From contig JBDKTJ010000092.1 in the NCBI GenBank assembly GCA_039698075.1, positions 1-7,981 on the forward strand: a DNA stretch of 7,981 bases, written 5' to 3'. The notes beneath the pieces are model-generated. The model was not told where the DNA came from, searched no databases, and worked only from the letters and a program-made list of their open reading frames with translations. The DNA is from JAJFVC01 sp039698075. Lineage in GTDB: Bacteria; Planctomycetota; Planctomycetia; Pirellulales; Thermoguttaceae. Below are positions 1 to 6,287 of the stretch, piece by piece (within the stretch, counting starts at the first letter, position 1; each line of letters begins with the position of its first letter). The translations under genes and the position numbers were made by a program.

Positions 1-205
1 GATGATCGACTTGCAGGCCGCGCTGCTGGGCAATCAGTCCAACCCGGCCGGCGAAATCTGGATCGACGATTCCGACGTCGTCATCGTGCCGAAGAGCAAG
101 ATTCTGCTGGCCGACGACTTCATCGACATGGTCTTCACGCGAGGCATCTACGGCGTGTTTCCGCTGACCTCGCAGATCAGCTTCGTGAAGCTCAGCAGCC
201 TTTAG
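1..205 (+). CDS. Probable polysaccharide export protein (Wza/SLBB type), C-terminal fragment
   Basis: Only the last 67 or so codons are present; the reading frame is open to the left edge, so the ATG at position 2 is probably internal. The tail reads IWIDDSDVVIVPKSKIL, then an FTRGIYGVFPL segment, and ends in KLSSL. This resembles the C-terminus of planctomycete polysaccharide biosynthesis/export proteins, where an SLBB domain ending in a 'DGD-V-VPK' strand is followed by a short tail. Such proteins form or gate the outer-membrane channel for exopolysaccharide. The family call comes from memory of the tail pattern; the diagnostic export and SLBB domains lie outside the window. The gene converges on the macrodomain gene across a 131-bp spacer. 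Confidence 0.55.
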   Translation, partial: MIDLQAALLGNQSNPAGEIWIDDSDVVIVPKSKILLADDFIDMVFTRGIYGVFPLTSQISFVKLSSL

Positions 206-242
206 AGTAGATTCACGATAGGAGCGATTTCTCTCGGGAAAA

Positions 243-267
243 CATGCCCACGACAAGCGTGGGCATG
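243..267 (-). terminator. Perfect hairpin between convergent genes, likely intrinsic terminator
   Basis: CATGCCCACG (243-252) and CGTGGGCATG (258-267) form a perfect 10-bp stem with a 5-base loop. Read on the minus strand, the stem is followed at once by TTTT, as expected of a Rho-independent terminator for the macrodomain gene that ends at 337. On the plus strand it is preceded by AAAA but not followed by a T run, so termination of the export-protein transcript is less certain. The sequence style (a CATGCCCACG palindrome) also matches a dispersed intergenic repeat I associate with planctomycete genomes, so it may be both repeat and terminator. Confidence 0.6.
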
Positions 268-336
268 GCACCCAGCGTGGAATGGCGTCCAACGCCCAGC
301 TAGATCGCACTAGAAAATGCGTGAAGCTCGGTCCGC

Positions 337-855
337 TCAGTCGGCGCGAGACGATTTCAGCGCTTCGGAAAACGCCGCAAAAACCTCGGGCGTGAAGAGC
401 ACGAAGCGGACCAACTCGGGATTGGCTTGTTCACGCTGAAATGCCAACACCGTTTCGACGGCGACCCGGGCGGCTTGATCCCGCGGATAGCGATAGGCTC
501 CGGCGCTCAAGGCTGGCATCGCCACGGTGCGGCAATCGTGCTCGGCGGCCAACTCCAGGCAGCGTCGATACGCTCCGGCCAGCAGTTCCGGCTCGCCGTG
601 ACGGCCGTCGCGCCAGACGGGTCCGACCGCATGAATCACGCAACGAGCCGCGAGTCGGCCCGCGGTGGATAGGACGGCCGAGCCCGTCGGGCAACCGTCG
701 GGATAGCGGGCTTCGGTGTCCCGCATGATTTCGGGTCCGCCGCGACGATGGATCGCCCCGTCCACGCCGCCTCCGCCGGCCAAGCGACTGTTGGCCGCGT
801 TGACGATCGCGTCGACCTGTTGGAGCGTGATGTCGCCTTGGACCAGCTCGATCAT
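337..855 (-). CDS. Macrodomain protein, MacroD/YmdB-type ADP-ribose hydrolase or deacetylase
   Basis: The 172-residue protein is essentially one macrodomain. From its start it shows VQGDIT (5-10), the NAAN motif (19-22), the glycine-rich GGGGVDGAIH loop (27-36), HAVGPVW (75-81) and the phosphate-loop SAGAYRYP (117-124). The spacing of Asn22 and Asp32 matches the catalytic Asn/Asp pair of MacroD-type enzymes. Known members remove ADP-ribose from acidic residues or deacetylate O-acetyl-ADP-ribose in the cytosol. The open frame extends upstream to 1098, but that extension overlaps the HEAT gene and lacks macrodomain sequence. The ATG at 853-855 was chosen because it overlaps the HEAT stop codon (ATGA) and gives the family's normal length. 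The overlap implies translational coupling to the HEAT gene. No signal peptide is visible. Confidence 0.93.
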   Translation of the reverse strand: MIELVQGDITLQQVDAIVNAANSRLAGGGGVDGAIHRRGGPEIMRDTEARYPDGCPTGSAVLSTAGRLAARCVIHAVGPVWRDGRHGEPELLAGAYRRCLELAAEHDCRTVAMPALSAGAYRYPRDQAARVAVETVLAFQREQANPELVRFVLFTPEVFAAFSEALKSSRAD

Positions 856-2507
856 GGGGCGGTTTGGATCGACTTCAACGCCTTGTCGACGGCGGCTCGG
901 ACCAACGGATCCTGATCGTTCGCCAGTTTTTGCAAGGCGGGCACGGCGGATTTGGCCGCGGCGCCCAACCGGCCGATCGCTTCGACCGCGCCGCGACGGG
1001 CCAACGCCGAACGATCGGCGGCCAATCCGGCCGTGAGCGTCGGCAACGTTTGAGCGGCCAGTTCGGGCGAGGCCGGTTCGATTTGGACCAATGCCCAAGC
1101 GACGGTCAACGCCAGGTCGCGATCCTCGCCGGCGAGCAGCGCCGTCAGCGTGGGCACGGCCGGCTTGGCGTCGGGACCGATCCGGCCCAACGCGAAGGCG
1201 ATCACGCCGGCGTCGGGGTTTTTGCCGCCGCGCATCGCCGCCGTCAGCGTAGGCACGGCCGCTTTCGCGCCGGGCCCGATGTTGGCCAACGCCAAAATGG
1301 CCGCCTGAGCGACGCGATCATTTTTGTCGGTCACCAGTCGAGCGAGCGCTTCGGTGGCCGGCGCCGCCGCGGGCCCGTATTGGCCCAGCAGGTAGGCGAC
1401 GTGATGGCGAAGTTTTTCGTACTTCAAGGCCTCGATCAGTTGCGGAGTGGCCACGGGCCCGAGCGAGGCCAACGCGTCCAACGCATGAAAGACCGCCGTC
1501 TCGTCGGCGTTTTGGAACGCCTTTTCCCAAAGGGGCAACGTGATCTCCGGGGCGGGCGGCAACGACGCCAACGCGCGGGCCGCCGCAACGCGAGCCAACG
1601 GATTCGGGTCTTTCAACCGGTCGATCAACCGTTCGGTGGCCAAACGACGCAAGTCTTTGTCCTCGGGATGAACGCGGGCGAGCGCCCAAAGACTGGTTGT
1701 GCTGAGCAGCATGTCGTCGCTCTTGGCGTTCGCTCGGATCACGGCGTCGGCGTCGGCCGGAATCAGGCCGATCCGGCCCAAGGCGAACGTAGCCGCGCCG
1801 GCGGTGTTTGGGTCCTTAAGGGCCTCGGCGATTTGCGGGGCGGCGCTGGCCGAGGCTTGCTCGATGGCCGCCAACGCCAGAAGCGCCTCGCGACGGATTT
1901 CCGGATGCGAATCCTTGAGTTTCGCGGTCAAAGCGGGCACGGCGTCCTTGGCGACCGGTCCCATCTCGCGCAGCGCCACGCAAGCCCAATAGGCGGTTTT
2001 TTCGTTGTCGAGGATTTGAATCAGTCCGGGCACGGCCCGCTCGCCCGACTCGGCGATGGCGTGCAGGATGCGGATCCGAACGCCGGGGTCGGCGTCTTCG
2101 AGGACCTTGACGCCCAGCGGCATCGGCACGTCGGAGCCCGGATGAATTCGCATCGCGGCGTCGACGGCCTGTCGTCGCACGTCGGCTTCGGGATCCTTGA
2201 GCAGTTCGAGCAGCGAGGGAATCGCCGCGCCGGCCGCCGGACCGATCTGACCGAGCGTCCAGGCCGCGTGGGCCCGAATCTTGGGCGACGGATCTTTCAA
2301 TTGCCCGACGAGCGGCGTCACGGCGGACGCGGCGCCCTGGCCGAGCGATCCGAGTTGTTCGATGGCGTTCAACCGAGTCGACTCGTCGGCCGATTTCAAC
2401 GCGGCCGTCAAGGACTCGACGGTGGGTTCGGCGGCTTGCAAGGCCGCGGCCGTCAGCAAAAGCCCCAACCCGATGACGCTCATGAAGGCCGTCTTTTTCA
2501 AGCTCAT
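852..2507 (-). CDS. Exported HEAT-repeat protein
   Basis: The 551-residue protein begins with a signal peptide: KK at 4-5, a hydrophobic stretch to about residue 22, and likely cleavage near residues 25-26. The rest is a chain of roughly 16 HEAT (PBS-lyase-like) repeats of 30-37 residues. Typical units read LKDPxPxxRxxAAxxLGxIGPxAxxAVPxL, for example from about residue 64 onward. Such alpha-solenoids act as protein-binding scaffolds; no catalytic motif is visible. Several units are shortened, and one unit (around LWALARVHPEDKD) has a longer loop. The start is supported by GAGGAG (2515-2520 on the complement) 7 bases upstream of the ATG. The gene lies 66 bases after the small exported protein gene with no clear terminator between them, so the two are probably co-transcribed, and it overlaps the macrodomain gene by 4 bases. 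Partner and function are unknown. Confidence 0.9.
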   Translation of the reverse strand: MSLKKTAFMSVIGLGLLLTAAALQAAEPTVESLTAALKSADESTRLNAIEQLGSLGQGAASAVTPLVGQLKDPSPKIRAHAAWTLGQIGPAAGAAIPSLLELLKDPEADVRRQAVDAAMRIHPGSDVPMPLGVKVLEDADPGVRIRILHAIAESGERAVPGLIQILDNEKTAYWACVALREMGPVAKDAVPALTAKLKDSHPEIRREALLALAAIEQASASAAPQIAEALKDPNTAGAATFALGRIGLIPADADAVIRANAKSDDMLLSTTSLWALARVHPEDKDLRRLATERLIDRLKDPNPLARVAAARALASLPPAPEITLPLWEKAFQNADETAVFHALDALASLGPVATPQLIEALKYEKLRHHVAYLLGQYGPAAAPATEALARLVTDKNDRVAQAAILALANIGPGAKAAVPTLTAAMRGGKNPDAGVIAFALGRIGPDAKPAVPTLTALLAGEDRDLALTVAWALVQIEPASPELAAQTLPTLTAGLAADRSALARRGAVEAIGRLGAAAKSAVPALQKLANDQDPLVRAAVDKALKSIQTAP

Positions 2508-2573
2508 GCCTAGACTCCTCTTATCCTAAAATTGTTTTTTCTTTCGTAAGGCGTCCTATCCGTCGCGTTGCAA

Positions 2574-3278
2574 TCATTCGACTTCCGTCTTCAGCGCGAC
2601 GTAGCTGAGACTTTGCAGGAAGGTTCGTCCGGCGACGTATTGTTGCGGCGGGACTTCGCGAACTTGCGACTTCAACGACGCGAACATGTCTTCGAGCGCC
2701 TGCCGGACTTTTTGTTGATCGGAAATGTTGAGACCGCCGAGGCGGGCCCGGTCGGCGAACAGTTGATCGACTTCGGCCCGCTGCGCGTCGAATTGGGATT
2801 GCTGCAAGACGCTCGGCCAGGTGAGCTGGCCGGTGACGGGGTCCAACTGCGAGACGGCCAGCGGTTTCGGGGCGCCGTCGCGGGCCATGCGGGCCAACTG
2901 CTCCATGGTCGGCGTGGGGGCTCGTTCGGCCTGACGCGCGGCGCGGTTGGTCGCGCGCATTTCGAAGTAGGTGTTGGTCCAAGCCTGGCGGTTTTGGATT
3001 TCGTTGCGTTGGGCCTGCGTCATGTTGACCGCCGCGGCCGACGTGGCCAGATTGTAATCGCCTGCCGCGCTGATGACGCTGGCCATTCCGTTTAGCGAGT
3101 TGCCGGCCGCGGTGCCGCCGCCCATCGAGTAGCCGGGCCATCCGCCGTAGGCCGCCACCGTGGACGGCGACGGCACGACCGGTCGGTAACCAGTTTCCGA
3201 CGGATCGAAAGGCCTCGTCTGCGCCAGGGCGACGAGCGGAAACGCGGAGAGGATGAGGAGGGTCCAAAATCGGTTCAT
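2574..3278 (-). CDS. Small exported protein of unknown function
   Basis: This 234-residue protein has a clear Sec signal peptide: MNR, a hydrophobic core, and an ALA|Q cleavage site after residue 19. The mature part begins with a proline-rich stretch, followed by a Gly/aromatic segment (about 43-60, with YGGWPGYSMGGG), then a mostly helical, Gln- and Arg-rich region from about residue 85 (NMTQAQRNEIQNRQAW). A charged C-terminal helix region carries QQKVRQALEDMF and QSLSYVALKTEVE. I recognise no enzymatic motif; it resembles unnamed planctomycete exported proteins. AGGAG (3287-3291, complement) sits 8 bases before the ATG. A good extended -10 promoter lies about 100 bases upstream. It is likely the first gene of the set leading into the HEAT and macrodomain genes. 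Confidence 0.8.
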   Translation of the reverse strand: MNRFWTLLILSAFPLVALAQTRPFDPSETGYRPVVPSPSTVAAYGGWPGYSMGGGTAAGNSLNGMASVISAAGDYNLATSAAAVNMTQAQRNEIQNRQAWTNTYFEMRATNRAARQAERAPTPTMEQLARMARDGAPKPLAVSQLDPVTGQLTWPSVLQQSQFDAQRAEVDQLFADRARLGGLNISDQQKVRQALEDMFASLKSQVREVPPQQYVAGRTFLQSLSYVALKTEVE

Positions 3279-3375
3279 CGGTATTGCTCCTGCGGAAGAG
3301 ATCTCCGACCGGGTTTTTTGGTTTTTCTCTGGATGGTCGCACGTCGGCCGTCCGACGGACGAATCAACCGGCTCA

Positions 3376-3404
3376 AGTATACCACAAGTGGCGCGAGGAC
3401 ACCC
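3376..3404 (-). promoter_or_regulatory. Candidate promoter for the exported-protein/HEAT/macrodomain genes
   Basis: On the minus strand TATACT (3381-3376) matches the -10 consensus at five of six positions and is preceded by TGG, giving an extended -10 element (TGnTATACT). The -35 position (around 3399-3404) reads GGGTGT and is poor, which extended -10 promoters tolerate. Transcription would start near 3368-3370, leaving a leader of about 90 bases that includes a CGTCGG/CCGACG hairpin (3342-3347 with 3352-3357) and the AGGAG site. Predicted by eye only. Confidence 0.5.
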
Positions 3405-3528
3405 GTCCCCCCCGGGTTCCTGTAAAAATATTTTGTTTAGATCTCGCAGAACTCCTAGACGCCCTAAAACGGTGGTGTTGACGCGGCGGCGAGCACTCCT
3501 TTTGTGGGGTATGTGTGGTTGTCCTCCG

Positions 3529-3557
3529 TTGACGGCGTTGGCCTGCTCTGCTAGGCT
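3529..3557 (+). promoter_or_regulatory. Candidate sigma-70-type promoter for the rpsB operon
   Basis: TTGACG (3529-3534) and TAGGCT (3552-3557) are separated by exactly 17 bases. The -35 element matches TTGACA at five of six positions; the -10 element keeps the T, A and final T positions that matter most. Transcription would begin near 3563-3565, leaving a leader of about 125 bases before rpsB. An earlier TTGACG at 3478 has no good -10 partner at 16-18 bases. Confidence 0.5.
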
Positions 3558-3565
3558 ACTAGATT

Positions 3566-3653
3566 CACCGCCTCGAACGGTCCGAGGTGGTGTTGAGGAC
3601 TTATTTCAGACCGAACAGAGCGGACCTAACGCCGGATGCCCTGCATAGCGGGG
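3566..3653 (+). promoter_or_regulatory. Structured 5' leader of rpsB (two hairpins)
   Basis: CACCGCCTCG (3566-3575) pairs with CGAGGTGGTG (3583-3592), giving 10 base pairs with one G-U and a 7-base loop, right at the predicted transcript start. A second hairpin pairs CCCTGC (3639-3644) with GCGGGG (3648-3653) over a 3-base loop, shortly before the ribosome binding site. rpsB leaders are known sites of autogenous control by S2 in other bacteria, so a regulatory leader is plausible. The structures here do not match a leader family I can name. Confidence 0.4.
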
Positions 3654-3688
3654 ACGAAGCCGGTGTGCCTTGGTGAAGGAGCTTTTGC

Positions 3689-4420
3689 TTGGCTACGGTT
3701 TTAGTAAAGGATTTGATTGAGGCGGGAGTTCATTTTGGTCACCGTGCGAGCCGCTGGAATCCGAAGATGCGGCCGTACATCTATGCCCGACGGAATTTAA
3801 TCCACATCATCGACGTCCGCGAGACGATTCGCGGATTGTTGCGGGCGCGGAAATATCTGCAACGGGTCGCGGCCCAAGGAAGCCTCGTGCTGATGGTCGG
3901 CACGAAGCGTCAGGCGTGCGACGTAACCGAACAGCAAGGGCTGCGTTGCGGGATGCCCTACGTGAGCGACCGCTGGCTTGGCGGCACGCTGACCAACTTC
4001 CGCACGATCCGCAGCCGGTTGACGCGGCTTGAAGAGCTGGAATCGCTGCGCAACTCGGATCAACTGTCGACGTACTCGAAAAAGATGCAGTCGGCGTTGA
4101 ATCGCGAATATCGAAAGATGTATCGCAACTTGAACGGCATCCGGACGATGAACCGTCTGCCCGAGTGCCTGCTGATCATCGACCCGCGGAAGGAAAAGAA
4201 CGCGATCGGCGAAGCCCGCAAATTGGGCATCACGACCGTCGCGTTGATCGACACCGACTGTGATCCGGACATGGTCGATTTGGCCATTCCGGGCAACGAC
4301 GACAGCATTCGTTCGATCGAGTTGATCGTGACGTTGCTGGCCGACGCGATCGTGGCGGGCAAGGCCGCGAGCGGCGCGTTGAAGCAAGAGCAGGCGGAAG
4401 GGGCGGTCGTCGGCGCTTAG
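3689..4420 (+). CDS. rpsB: 30S ribosomal protein S2 (TTG start)
   Basis: The 243-residue product has the normal S2 length. It carries the N-terminal block LIEAGVHFGHRASRWNPKM, then YIYARRNLIHIID, the SDRWLGGTLTNFRTI block, and the C-terminal RLPECLLIIDPRKEKNAI and DTDCDPDMVDLAIPGNDD segments. S2 binds late to the head/back of the 30S subunit and is needed for S1 recruitment where S1 is present. The start codon is TTG: an in-frame TGA lies at 3674-3676, AAGGAG at 3676-3681 is ideally placed, and the first ATG in frame (codon 27) would delete the conserved N-terminus. It is the first gene of rpsB-tsf-pyrH-frr. The inefficient start codon together with the structured leader suggests translational restraint. 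Confidence 0.98.
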   Translation: MATVLVKDLIEAGVHFGHRASRWNPKMRPYIYARRNLIHIIDVRETIRGLLRARKYLQRVAAQGSLVLMVGTKRQACDVTEQQGLRCGMPYVSDRWLGGTLTNFRTIRSRLTRLEELESLRNSDQLSTYSKKMQSALNREYRKMYRNLNGIRTMNRLPECLLIIDPRKEKNAIGEARKLGITTVALIDTDCDPDMVDLAIPGNDDSIRSIELIVTLLADAIVAGKAASGALKQEQAEGAVVGA

Positions 4421-4474
4421 ACGATCGCATTTCTCGTCGAACCGTTGCGACCGGCGGGTTCCGAGGAATCGTCG

Positions 4475-4501
4475 CGGCGTTGCGGCCGCGCGAGAACGCC
4501 G
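4475..4501 (+). terminator. Hairpin in the rpsB-tsf spacer, possible attenuator
   Basis: CGGCGTT (4475-4481) pairs with AACGCCG (4495-4501), a 7-bp stem around a 13-base GC-rich loop, followed by TTTCGGGGTTTT. The T run is interrupted, so any termination would be partial. A partial terminator between these two genes would let the cell make S2 and EF-Ts in different amounts. The spacer is 142 bases, much longer than the tsf-pyrH gap. Confidence 0.35.
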
Positions 4502-4562
4502 TTTCGGGGTTTTCCCACCTCAATTCAATCTAGAAAATAAAAAATTCGGAGGATATCAAAAC

Positions 4563-5393
4563 ATGGCGGAAATCACAGCGGCCGACGTCCGAGCGCTGCG
4601 CGAGCGGACCGGATTGCCCATGATGGACTGCAAAAAAGCCTTGCAAGAGGCGGGCGGCGACGCCGACAAGGCGGTCGAATTGTTGCGCAAAGCCGGCGCA
4701 AAGACGATGGAAAAACGATCTGGGCGGGCCACCACGGCCGGTCGGATCGCGGTGTACGTCTCGCCGGACGCCACCTGCGGGACGATGATCGACCTGCGTT
4801 GCGAGAGTGCGCCGGTGGCCGGCAACGAGCAATTCATTCAGTTGGCCAACGACATGGCCGAGCAGTTGGCCACGGGACCCGGCGCCGCGTCGCCCGAGGC
4901 CTTGCTGGCTCAACCGTCGCCGAGCAAATCCGCTCCGACGCTTCAGCAGCAGTTCGACGAGTTGAACAATCGGATTCGCGAAGTCTTTAAGCTCGAACGG
5001 ATCGTGCGGATCGACGGTCGCTGCGGCGGCTATGGGCATCACAACGGCACGACGGGCGTGCTGCTGCGTTTCGACGGGGGCAACGCCGAGGCGGCCAAGG
5101 ACATTTGCATGCACGTGGCGGCGATGCGGCCGGCCGTCCTGCAAAAGGAAGAGCTCGATCCGGCGGTCGTGGCCAAGGAACGTGAGATTTTGAGCGAGGC
5201 CGCCCGACGCGAAGGCAAGCCCGAAAAAATCATCGAGAAAATGGTCGAGGGCCGGCTGCGAAACTTTTACGCCGAGTGCTGTCTGGCCGAGCAGCCGTTC
5301 GTGAAGGACGACAAGCGCACGGTCGGACAGGTGGCCAAAGACGCCGGCATGAAACTGGTTCAGTTCGTCCGTTGGGAGTTGCCCAAGGAGTGA
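4563..5393 (+). CDS. tsf: Translation elongation factor Ts
   Basis: EF-Ts catalyses GDP release from EF-Tu in the cytoplasm. The 276-residue protein starts with the UBA-like N-terminal domain (about 4-45), containing LRERTGLPMMDCKKAL. It continues with the core N-subdomain, a linker, the second core subdomain (about 150-230, with RIDGRCGGYGHHN and HVAAMRP) and a C-terminal segment ending in QFVRWELPKE. A strong GGAGG lies 9 bases before the ATG. The protein lacks the usual EF-Tu-contact motif: where most bacteria have C-E-T-D-F-V-A it reads C-E-S-A-P-V-A (80-86), replacing the Asp-Phe pair that contacts EF-Tu. The rest of the domain is intact, so it is probably functional with a lineage-specific contact. 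It lies 10 bases before pyrH. Confidence 0.97.
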   Translation: MAEITAADVRALRERTGLPMMDCKKALQEAGGDADKAVELLRKAGAKTMEKRSGRATTAGRIAVYVSPDATCGTMIDLRCESAPVAGNEQFIQLANDMAEQLATGPGAASPEALLAQPSPSKSAPTLQQQFDELNNRIREVFKLERIVRIDGRCGGYGHHNGTTGVLLRFDGGNAEAAKDICMHVAAMRPAVLQKEELDPAVVAKEREILSEAARREGKPEKIIEKMVEGRLRNFYAECCLAEQPFVKDDKRTVGQVAKDAGMKLVQFVRWELPKE

Positions 5394-5403
5394 TTTTTCG
5401 ATC

Positions 5404-6147
5404 ATGGCCGATTCATCGCAAACGGATGCGGCGCCGAAGTATCGCCGCGTGGTGTTGAAAATCTCCGGCGAGGGATTCGTGCATCCGGGCGAGCGGGGCA
5501 TCGCCATGGACGCCGTCTTGCACATCGCTCGGCAGACGTACCATGCGGCGCAGCACGGCGTGCAGATCGCCATCGTCATCGGCGGCGGCAACATTCTGCG
5601 CGGCGCGCAGTTTTCGTCCGGCAACTCGTGCGTTCACGAGGCGACGGCCCATTACATGGGCATGTTGGCCACCGTGATCAACGGGCTGGCGTTGCAGGAC
5701 GCCCTGGAATCGCTCGGTTGCGATACGCGGCTGATGACGGCGATTCGCACCGACGGCGTGGCCGAGCCGTACATCCGTCGTCGGGCGCGGCGGCATTTGG
5801 AAAAGGGCCGCATCGTGATTCTGGCCGGCGGCACCGGCAGCCCTTTCGTCACGACCGACACGGCGGCCGCTCAGCGGGCGTTGGAGCTCGAGGCCGAGGT
5901 GCTGTTGAAAGCCACGCGCGTGGACGGCGTGTTCAGCGACGATCCGGAAAAGAATCCGCACGCGGTGCTTTACAGCGAATTGAGCTACGACGACGTCCGC
6001 CGCCAAAATCTGCGCGTGATGGACCACGAGGCCATTACGAAGTGCAACGAATACGAAATGCCGATCTTGGTGTTCAACTTCCGCAAGGACGGCAACATCG
6101 AGGACGCGGTGCTCGGTCAGCGCGTCGGCACGTTGATTCATGAATAG
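5404..6147 (+). CDS. pyrH: Uridylate (UMP) kinase
   Basis: PyrH phosphorylates UMP to UDP with ATP, the step that feeds UTP and CTP synthesis; it is a hexamer of the amino-acid-kinase fold and acts in the cytosol. The 247-residue protein shows KISGEGF (19-25), VIGGGNILRG (58-67), YMGMLATVINGLALQDAL (84-101), the GGTGSPFVTTDTAAAQRA segment (142-159) and LKATRVDGVFSDDP (168-181). The residue before YMGM is His83, where most PyrH proteins carry Asp. The start at 5404 gives a short extra N-terminus before the first strand at about residue 14; AAGGAG at 5385-5390, inside the end of tsf, is 13 bases upstream, which is long but usable. The tsf-pyrH-frr order is the classic arrangement. Confidence 0.97.
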   Translation: MADSSQTDAAPKYRRVVLKISGEGFVHPGERGIAMDAVLHIARQTYHAAQHGVQIAIVIGGGNILRGAQFSSGNSCVHEATAHYMGMLATVINGLALQDALESLGCDTRLMTAIRTDGVAEPYIRRRARRHLEKGRIVILAGGTGSPFVTTDTAAAQRALELEAEVLLKATRVDGVFSDDPEKNPHAVLYSELSYDDVRRQNLRVMDHEAITKCNEYEMPILVFNFRKDGNIEDAVLGQRVGTLIHE

Positions 6148-6148
6148 A

Positions 6149-6183
6149 GTGGCCAGTGGCCGGTGGTCCGTGGCCAGTGGGAC
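6149..6183 (+). repeat. Heptamer tandem array, left arm of an inverted pair
   Basis: Starting 2 bases after the pyrH stop, five 7-base units follow in perfect register: GTGGCCA, GTGGCCG, GTGGTCC, GTGGCCA, GTGGGAC. The 9-mer GTGGCCAGT occurs twice (6149-6157 and 6170-6178). Its reverse complement occurs twice in the right arm at 6288-6315. Confidence 0.8.
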
Positions 6184-6287
6184 GCGGTTGCTGATCGACG
6201 GCTGGTGGCCCCAAAAAACACAAAAAGAAAGTCGCGGTCGACCGACCACGAAGCCGAACTTTCGACATTGGACCCGTTTTGCGGTTT
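6184..6287. other. Spacer between the inverted heptamer arrays
   Basis: No gene is seen. It includes an A-rich patch (6211-6230, CCAAAAAACACAAAAAGAAA) and a perfect 10-base palindrome CGGTCGACCG (6235-6244). GAAAGT at 6227-6232 has its inverse ACTTTC at 6258-6263. The composition differs clearly from the flanking coding sequence and suggests a dispersed intergenic element. Confidence 0.5.

Larger units (their letters stand above)
3279..3688. other. Divergent intergenic control region without a gene
   Basis: These 410 bases separate the leftward exported-protein gene from rightward rpsB. They hold the two candidate promoters, the rpsB leader hairpins, a hairpin with a run of seven C (3397-3420) and an AT-rich patch (3423-3440, around TAAAAATATTTTG). 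Open frames crossing the region are not convincing genes: they lack family features and overlap the promoters. Confidence 0.6.

Noticed and set aside
856..1098. An N-terminal extension of the macrodomain frame
   Set aside because: The 81 extra codons are Arg/Gly-rich out-of-frame translation of the HEAT gene. The ATG at 855 begins directly with the family N-terminus and overlaps the HEAT stop.
864..2513. A 549-codon open frame antisense to the HEAT gene
   Set aside because: It mirrors the HEAT gene almost end to end, is rich in Arg/Gly/Gln as expected of GC-rich antisense translation, and shows no fold or family motif. The opposite strand has a signal peptide, HEAT periodicity and a ribosome binding site.
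2521..3342. A 273-codon minus-strand frame overlapping the small exported protein
   Set aside because: Arg/Pro-rich shadow frame; the competing frame has a signal peptide and a well-placed AGGAG.
3253..3648. A plus-strand 131-codon frame upstream of rpsB
   Set aside because: It crosses both candidate promoters and the leader hairpins, has no recognisable features and no good ribosome binding site.
5413..6249. A 278-codon frame antisense to pyrH
   Set aside because: A His/Arg/Ala-rich shadow of pyrH. Its first residues come from the spacer repeat, a typical spurious start in such elements.
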